From Cytidiella melzeri (lineage: Eukaryota; Basidiomycota; Agaricomycetes; Polyporales; Irpicaceae), in NCBI GenBank assembly GCA_022592445.1, contig JABYQR010000266.1, positions 1-64,000 of the forward strand: DNA of 64,000 nt, read 5' to 3'. The position numbers and the translations under genes are program-made. The notes beneath the pieces were generated by a model. It saw only the letters and a list, made by a program, of their open reading frames with translations. It did not search any database and was not told where the DNA came from. Below are positions 58,064 to 64,000 of the stretch, in pieces (position 1 is the stretch's first letter; the number at the start of each line of letters is the position of its first letter).

Positions 58064-58843
58064 ATGCCACTCTCCCGCTACGTCGCTGCTAAGACCGGCC
58101 GCAAGGCCCCCTACTCTATCCCCATCCGCAATGAAGTCACTGGACTTCAAGAACGCTTTGCAGTCCCCAAGGAGACTCTCAACAAGTTCAAGGACACCGG
58201 CAAGCCTCGCCGTGTCAAGTACCCTGACAACAAACCTCTCATCAAGAGGATTGACCTCGAGGAGCAAGCTCCAACGACCATTGAGCATGAAGAGAACCAA
58301 GCTCGAATGAGACAACTCTCTAGTCTCATGTCTCAGAGAAGTCTTCTCGATAGGATTGAGAAGCAGGAGAAAGAGGAAGCTGAAAAGCTTACTCTTCTTC
58401 AGCGAATCGAGGATCGAAACAGGCATACTCACATTCCCACTCCCACTCCTCTTCCCTCCAATCTCCACTTCCGTAAGACGAAACTTATGCTTCGTCAACA
58501 GGAGTTTGAACCCATGATCACAGCAGCCTGTCAAAGGCTTGAGCCTGTGCTCAACAAGCTGAACGCCTCTTTTGCAAGTGGTGGCCAATCTTCGGATGCA
58601 CGGCTCAACACTCGTCGCGAAATTGTTCAGTTGCTGATTGGTCGAGTCTATATGATAGAACAGTGGTTCAAGGAGAACCATACGGACAAGATGTCGAATA
58701 GGGAATGGAGAATGTTGAAAAAGGACTTAAAAAGCTTGGGTAGAATTAGTTTTGTGGACATACACCGGAGATGGGGTTATATCTTAGAGCTACTAGAAGG
58801 GCTGTTCGAAATGAACGCCTTTGTATATGCAGAAATGGAATAA
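58064..58843 (+). CDS. Extra ORF upstream of gag in the LTR element (259 aa, unknown)
   Basis: This intact frame from ATG (MPLSRYVAAKTGRKAPYSIP) to TAA lies 170 bp before the gag ATG in the same element. The protein is basic at its start (SIPIRNEVTGL, KDTGKPRRVKYPDNKP) with a long charged helix, likely coiled coil (RSLLDRIEKQEKEEAEKLTL). The C-terminal helical part is LNTRREIVQLLIGRVYMIEQ, then WRMLKKDLKSLGRI and YILELLEGLFEMNAFVYAEM. There is no zinc knuckle, protease or RT motif and no transmembrane segment. The position suggests it is translated from the same genomic RNA as gag. I do not recognise the family; it might be a divergent gag-like or accessory protein. Lack of stops over 780 nt argues that it is or was recently functional. 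Confidence 0.7.
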   Translation: MPLSRYVAAKTGRKAPYSIPIRNEVTGLQERFAVPKETLNKFKDTGKPRRVKYPDNKPLIKRIDLEEQAPTTIEHEENQARMRQLSSLMSQRSLLDRIEKQEKEEAEKLTLLQRIEDRNRHTHIPTPTPLPSNLHFRKTKLMLRQQEFEPMITAACQRLEPVLNKLNASFASGGQSSDARLNTRREIVQLLIGRVYMIEQWFKENHTDKMSNREWRMLKKDLKSLGRISFVDIHRRWGYILELLEGLFEMNAFVYAEME

Positions 58844-59013
58844 AATGTATGGGCTGACAAGCCTCATTTTACTTGGTGACAACTTCCTGAAAAGGATTTA
58901 ATGTGTGAAAACAACTCTGACAAGAGTTCAATGTGTGAAAAGTGGTGTTTCTCTTCTTCTTATACTAGAAATAGTATTTTGCTTATCCTTTGCTAACTAA
59001 GAAATTAGAAGCA

Positions 59014-60453
59014 ATGGCCTCTCAATCTAACGCCGGATCCAATGCTGCCCCCGCTGCCGCCAACCTCACCCACTCCGTGACTTTTGGCAAGATCACGCCA
59101 ATTGTTTACAACCCTTCGGTGGAAAACTTTGAGCAGCACATTTTCCACAACCTGAACACGGCCCAAAGGGCTTTTACTCGTACAGTTGAAGGTGGAGCAA
59201 CTGCTGCCATAGTCCACAACATGATGAATCAGATGGTTCTTATCTGGAACAACCAGCTGTCACTCCTGGAGGATAACCTTCAGGAATATGTGGATAAGGT
59301 TGCTCAAGACCTATATTCGCAGTGCGCTGCTGACACCCAAGTCCAGCGAATGGACACTGACCTAGATATGGTCAAAACGACGATCACAAATGTGGTCAAC
59401 CAGATTAATCAGCTTCCCTTGTCTCAAGGACCAGGAGGATCTTTGCGCCAGCCTAAGATTGGCGAGCCTCCGGAATTCAACGGCACTGACGGCAAGGTCA
59501 AGTTCAACAAGTGGTTGAACAAGATCTCTCTGTGGCTTGTCCACGAGAATGTTGCTACAGACAGGCAACGTATTGCCGTCGCAATGAACCGGCTCTCAGG
59601 CGCAGCGGCTCAATACATGGAGCCGTGGATCAAGAAGCTCACGAAGGGTCAGATGATCGGAACGTGGGAAGAGTTTGAGAACGAGCTCAAGGTACAATAC
59701 GGTCAACGGGATGACAAGGAGGGCGCTCGAAAGGAGCTTAATGCCTTGTTCAATAACACGGATTTGGCACATAAGAACTTCGTCAAGTACGCGGAACGTT
59801 TCCGTACGCTTGGAAGGCTTTCTGGATATGAGGACGACTTGCTTATTCACAAGCTCAAGCATGTCATCGAGAAGGACATGCGGCTTGTCATGATCGGGAA
59901 AGATGAAAATCAAATTCCAACAACTTGGCCGCAGTTCCTCGACCTCTTGCTTGACATCCACAAGAAGGTCTATCCGGAGAAAGCACAGGGCCAGATCTTT
60001 GCGAAGGAGAAGGAGACGTCCACTCCCATGGAGGTGGACGCGGCAGATAAGAAGAAGAAGAATGAGAAGCGGAACAAGGGCAAAGGCAAGGAGGTAAATT
60101 CAACTGAAAAGTCGGAAAAGTTCTGCCACATCCATAAGTCGAAAGGACATAATACGGATGAGTGCAACCTCAACGGCCTGAAGAAGAAGCCCGATGAAAA
60201 GAAGAAGGAGGTAAAGAAGGATGGAAAGTCTTCGGCGCCGAAGAAGATTCGGGCAGCAGATGCCGAGGACTCAGGAATGGACAGCGAGGCAGAAGCCCCT
60301 AAAGCCTCGTCGTCTAAGACAAAAAATGTTAATACCGCGCGCCTAGAGTTGGCGGCTCACATCGAGGAGGTTCCAACGGAAGATGATGAACCTTCGACTC
60401 CTCACTGTCGCGGAGCGACTGCTGCTATGCTGATAACCCTACAAAGGGAGTGA
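59014..60453 (+). CDS. Ty3/gypsy-type gag polyprotein
   Basis: The start at 59014 (MASQSNAGSNAAPAAANLTH) gives about 479 residues. After an N-terminal helical region come PKIGEPPEFNGTDGKVKFNK and the Retrotrans_gag core (WLNKISLWLVHENV, MNRLSGAAAQYMEPWIKKL, TWEEFENELKVQYGQRDD, LAHKNFVKYAERFRTLGRLS). A Lys-rich segment precedes a knuckle-like CHIHKSKGHNTDEC (C-x2-H-x4-H-x4-C, a variant zinc knuckle). The C-terminus is acidic and stops at 60451-60453, shortly before the junction with the minus-strand element. Its own pol is not in the window and presumably lies beyond the inserted element. No internal stop, so this copy is young. Confidence 0.88.
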   Translation: MASQSNAGSNAAPAAANLTHSVTFGKITPIVYNPSVENFEQHIFHNLNTAQRAFTRTVEGGATAAIVHNMMNQMVLIWNNQLSLLEDNLQEYVDKVAQDLYSQCAADTQVQRMDTDLDMVKTTITNVVNQINQLPLSQGPGGSLRQPKIGEPPEFNGTDGKVKFNKWLNKISLWLVHENVATDRQRIAVAMNRLSGAAAQYMEPWIKKLTKGQMIGTWEEFENELKVQYGQRDDKEGARKELNALFNNTDLAHKNFVKYAERFRTLGRLSGYEDDLLIHKLKHVIEKDMRLVMIGKDENQIPTTWPQFLDLLLDIHKKVYPEKAQGQIFAKEKETSTPMEVDAADKKKKNEKRNKGKGKEVNSTEKSEKFCHIHKSKGHNTDECNLNGLKKKPDEKKKEVKKDGKSSAPKKIRAADAEDSGMDSEAEAPKASSSKTKNVNTARLELAAHIEEVPTEDDEPSTPHCRGATAAMLITLQRE

Positions 60454-60590
60454 AGTAGAGAGGAAGGGATGGATCTCCAACGACGACAACGAGGTCAAAG
60501 TCGATGATGAGCAAGCAAGCAGGCACTGGGGCCGGATACTGGCAGTGCAAATGACGAAGTTAATATAATGCTTATACTAGGTTACATTGA
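60454..60590. other. Junction between the plus- and minus-strand retroelements
   Basis: A short stretch in which ctggcagtgcaaatgacgaag occurs at about 60539 and again at about 60600, the second copy lying in the probable end of the minus-strand LTR. The exact boundary of the inserted element cannot be set because its other end lies outside the window. Confidence 0.4.
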
Positions 60591-61143
60591 GTAACTCACC
60601 TGGCAGTGCAAATGACGAAGAGGTCAAGATGCAGAACCAGGGAGGGTAAGGGGTACTATATATACTGTGTCTGGATGGTCTGTGCACCAGTTCCCACACT
60701 AGGGACTGGAGTAACTGTGGGACTGGAGTAACAATAGAACAATAAGGAACCCGGGTAACTGTCAAGGACCGGATTAACTGTCAAGGACCTGAGTAACTGT
60801 CAAGGACCAGGGTACGTAGAACAATAGAGCTAGAACAATACAACAATAGAACAATAGGATAAGAACAATAGAACAATAAGACCTGGGGGAATCCCTGGGG
60901 AATCCCCATCAATGGAAGAGGAACAATAGAACAATAGCCTAGGTTGATCTGGAACCGCTCCAGACTGAGTCTATGGTTTGGGTCTGGACTATTGATAAAT
61001 AAGGCAGGATGTCACGTGACCCGGGTTAGGGTTAGGTCCGGTAACACTCCTAGCCGGAAAATAAGCGCTCTAGATAGGCGCCTAAGGCTGTGAACTTGTG
61101 ACAATATTGGAAAAATCCGGTCTCTGTTGGACTATCCATGTCA
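60590..61143 (-). repeat. Putative 3' LTR of the minus-strand Ty3/gypsy element
   Basis: Reading leftward, a purine tract (aggaggggggtaa, about 61144-61156) precedes TGACATGG at 61143, the expected start of a 3' LTR just after the pol gene. The LTR contains GGCGCC/GCGCTTATT motifs, repeated gaacaata units (about 60830-60890) and three copies of gtcaagga(c)c. A TATA-like tactatatatactg lies at 60655-60668. The far end is approximate (ggtgagttactcaatg near 60600). Confidence 0.6.
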
Positions 61144-61161
61144 TTACCCCCCTCCTAAAAT

Positions 61162-64000
61162 TCATCGCCTCGATGAACTAAGACCAGGGACTCTACCATC
61201 TGCCCACTCGAGGTCAGATGCTATAGCTTCTGTGATGTTCTCCAACGGTTTCCAAGGGATGGAGTCGAAGAGTGCTTTGGGTAATCTCTGAGGCGCATTG
61301 GTATGTCTGGCGTGGAACTCTGCAATGCTCTCTTTCGCATTGGTCAGATTTACTGCAGGTTCCCACGTTACATCGCCTTCTCCATAGCCTTTCCATTTGA
61401 CTAGGTACTGCATTTGCTTCCGATAGATCCGACTGTCTAGGATCTTCTCGACTTCATAGACTTGTTGATCATCTACTATGATCGGTGCTGGTGGTTCTGG
61501 TATGAGGCCGTTTACTTTGTTTCCTCAATACAGAGATAGCCGTTCGACGTTGATGTTGTCGTGAATACGATATCCGGATTTGAGTTTGATCCGATATGTA
61601 TGTTCACCGGTCTTCTGAAGAACTGTGAAGGGGCCAAGCTGTCTAGGCCCTAGCTTGTCAGACTGCTGATGTACTTTGACATTCTTGGAAGACAACCACA
61701 CGAGGTCCCCTTCCTTGAAGACTGGAGTAGCTCTACGGGTATATCCGGAAGCTTCGGCCATCTTTTCCTTAGAGAGACGCGAGGCAGCTTCGGCTTCCGC
61801 CCGAACCTGTCTGAGCTTTTCTAGGCGTGCGTCTAGATTTGGCATACGACTTTGACGACCAATAGGAATGGTAAAGTCCGGTAGATACCCGTACATGACT
61901 TCAAACGGAGAGTGCTGAGTAGATGAGTTGACCCGGGAGTTGATGGCGAATTCAGCCACTGGGATGTATTCTGCCCAATCATCTTGTCGTTGGTCAACAA
62001 AGAGTCGTAGAATCTTTTCTACCTCTTGATTGGTTCTTTCCGTTTGACCATTGGCCTGAGGGTGGTAGGCGGTAGTCATGGCGCCAGTGATGCCTAGCCG
62101 TTTGTACAACGCTTGCATGACACGAGCTGCAAACTGGGGTCCTCTATCGGATATAAACTGTCGGGGAATGCCGTGGAGCCTGAACACCTCTCTGATGTGA
62201 AGGTCGGCTATACCGTCTGCTGTGACCGTAGACTGAGTTGGAATTACATGTGTTTGCTTGCTGTACAAGTCTGTGTACACGGCAATCATGTCAAATCCCT
62301 TACTACGTGGGAGTGGTCCGACTAAGTCTACACCAACCACCTGCCAAGGTCCGTCTGGTACTTCGATAGGCTGTATTGGGGCAACCGGGTGCTGTGCTGA
62401 TTTGGTTCGCTGACACTTGTCACATCCGAGGACGTATTGTTCTACAAATGATGCCATACGAGGCCACCAATAGTGCCGTGTTACTAGTTCCAGGGTTGCG
62501 TGTTTACCAGGATGTCCTGCTGGTAGTGCATCGTGGCATCGACGTACAATCTCCTTTCGGACTTCTCGATCTTTGGGAATGTACAGCTTTCCTTTGTAGT
62601 ACACCAGTCCGCTGTCTTCTTCCCACTCTAGTCCACCATCTGTCAACTTCCGGGGTCCGTCCTTCTTTAGCTTGGCTAATCCCTGAACCACTTCTGCTTC
62701 TCGAAGGCTGATGTCTCTGATTCGAGCTTCCAATGGGTCTGTTTCTAGAGTACTTGAGGCAGCTATGGTTTGAAAGTATTCGGGTTTCAGCACAACTTGT
62801 TCTTTGTTGTCTGATGCATCTAGCACTTCCAAGGTTCTAACTCTGGACAGCGGGTCACCTTGAGTAAGGGTCTTTCCGGGTTTGTGGGTCAACACGAAAT
62901 CAAACCGGCTAAGGTATAAGGACCACCGAGCTTGTCGTCTAGACAGATCCTGAGCGGTACGCCAGTACTGCAGATTCTGATGATCTGTGATAATCTCGAA
63001 GGGCGCGGGTAATCCTTCCAGATAGTGACGCCAATCTTCGAGAGCTCTGATGATAGCGAGCATTTCTCGATCATAGATCTCATAGTTCCGTTCCGCTTCG
63101 GCCATAGACTGAGACCGGAACGCTACTGGGTGCCATTGTCCATCCTCTAGTTTCTGCAATAGAACCCCTCCAGTTGCAAAGCCAGACGCATCAACTTCAA
63201 TACGTGTGGGACGATCGGGTTCCCATGTGACTAGGATGGGTTCCTGAGTGAACGCATCTTTGAGCATCTGAAAAGCGTTCTGCTGTGCTTCTCCCCACTT
63301 CCAAGGTTGGTCTTTCTTGGTGAGATCATGTAGGGGACGAGTATGCCGTGCAAAGTCCTTGATGAAACGTCGGTAGAAGTTGGCAAATCCAATGAAGCCG
63401 CGTACATCACGGAGGTTCTGTGGTACCGGCCAGTTGGTGATAGCTTCTATTTTACCCGAGTCCATACGGATCTTTCCGTTACCGATGATTAGACCTAAGT
63501 ACTCGACTTGTGACTGTTCAAATTCGCATTTCTCGGGACGAAGGTACAGGTCATTGGCTTCAAGTCTTGCTAGTACTTCATGGACGAGTTTACGATGTTC
63601 CGTGATGTCTGAGCTGAAGATGAGGATGTCATCCAGGTACACTGAGACCTTTCCTTCCGCAATGAGATCAGCAAAGATGGAGTTCATCATTGCTTGAAAC
63701 GTGGCTGGAGAATTGGTCATGCCAAACAACATCACCTTAGGCTCGAACAGCCCTCGGTTTGTCACAAATGCACCCTTCCATTCGTCATTTTCTTTGATCC
63801 AAATGTTATGGTAACCCCATCGTACGTCAAACTTAGTGAAGATTTTGGCTTGACGAAGTCGATTGGTAATGTCTGATACCAAGGGGAGTGGGTAACGGTT
63901 TTTGATCGTGATGTCATTCAGCCGTCGATAATCCTGAACAAGCCGAAGCTTGCCATCCTTCTTCTTGACAAAGAATACCGGTGAGGCCATGGGCGACTTG
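61162..64000 (-). pseudogene. Ty3/gypsy chromovirus-type pol (RT-RNaseH-integrase-chromodomain), one nonsense codon, 5' end outside the window
   Basis: The frame enters from beyond 64000 (SPMASPVFFVKKKDGKLR). Reverse transcriptase motifs are LVQDYRRLNDITIKNRYPLP, LPLVSDITNRL, FGMTNSPATFQAMMN and VSVYLDDILIF. RNase H has RIEVDASGFATGGVL and ITDHQNLQYW. Integrase shows an HHCC finger (AGHPGKHATLELVTRHYWWP, CDKCQRTK) and the DDE core (VVGVDLVGPLP, FISDRGPQFAARV, AYHPQANGQTERTNQEVEK). The GPY/F module is LGPRQLGPFTVLQKTGEH. A single TGA at 61525-61527, after NVERLSLY, separates the rest of the same frame, which goes on to a chromodomain (MQYLVKWKGYGEGDVTWEP) and a stop at 61162. Everything else is open for ~2.8 kb, so the insertion is recent. 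Confidence 0.93.

Noticed and set aside
57926..58681. 251-codon minus-strand frame opposite the extra retroelement ORF
   Set aside because: It is antisense to the 58064-58843 ORF, which has the better context (orientation of LTR and gag). I saw no domain in the antisense frame, although its length is notable.

Overview
This is a nuclear chromosomal window from a filamentous basidiomycete, most probably an Agaricomycete. The coding genes are split by many short GT-AG introns of about 45-60 bp. The gene families are fungal: fused tryptophan synthase, GID7/WDR26, elongin A, a WOPR regulator, Cwf18, GUF1, eIF2B-beta, a DUF1776 protein and a C2-NACHT-WD40 NLR. The repeats are typical of large, transposon-rich agaric or boletoid genomes. 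I cannot name the species. All exon joins were read by eye and are predictions.

Layout. 1-18 kb is a dense block of conserved housekeeping genes: tryptophan synthase (+), a GID E3 ligase WD40 subunit (+), elongin A (-), a WOPR transcription factor (+), the splicing factor Cwf18 (-) head-to-head with GUF1 (+), and eIF2B-beta (+). 18-22 kb is gene-poor and carries a 546-bp TA-flanked MITE. 22-24 kb holds a protein with an Ecl1-type zinc-binding N-terminus. 24.3-36 kb is a nest of mobile and repeated DNA: a second MITE copy split by a decayed Tc1/mariner element and apparently by a copia-type relic, then AT-rich DNA with a ~143-bp unit arrayed in both orientations, long direct repeats, a large inverted repeat, a small secreted protein gene and another MITE-like element.

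37-39 kb holds a DUF1776 gene (-). 41.2-47.0 kb holds one large NLR-type gene; it falls into separate reading frames only because of ~50-bp introns. 47-53.6 kb has no gene I can assign, only possible remnants of an acyltransferase and a serine protease.

53.6-64 kb is again transposon territory. A second, disrupted member of the secreted-protein family has a solo LTR (5-bp target duplication CTGAC) in its leader intron. Next comes a second LTR of the same family followed by a leader, an unusual extra ORF and a gag gene (+). A chromodomain-type Ty3/gypsy pol lies on the opposite strand (-) and runs off the right edge. The housekeeping genes look independent of one another. The points of greatest interest are the NLR, the secreted-protein family embedded in retroelement DNA, and the extra ORF upstream of gag.
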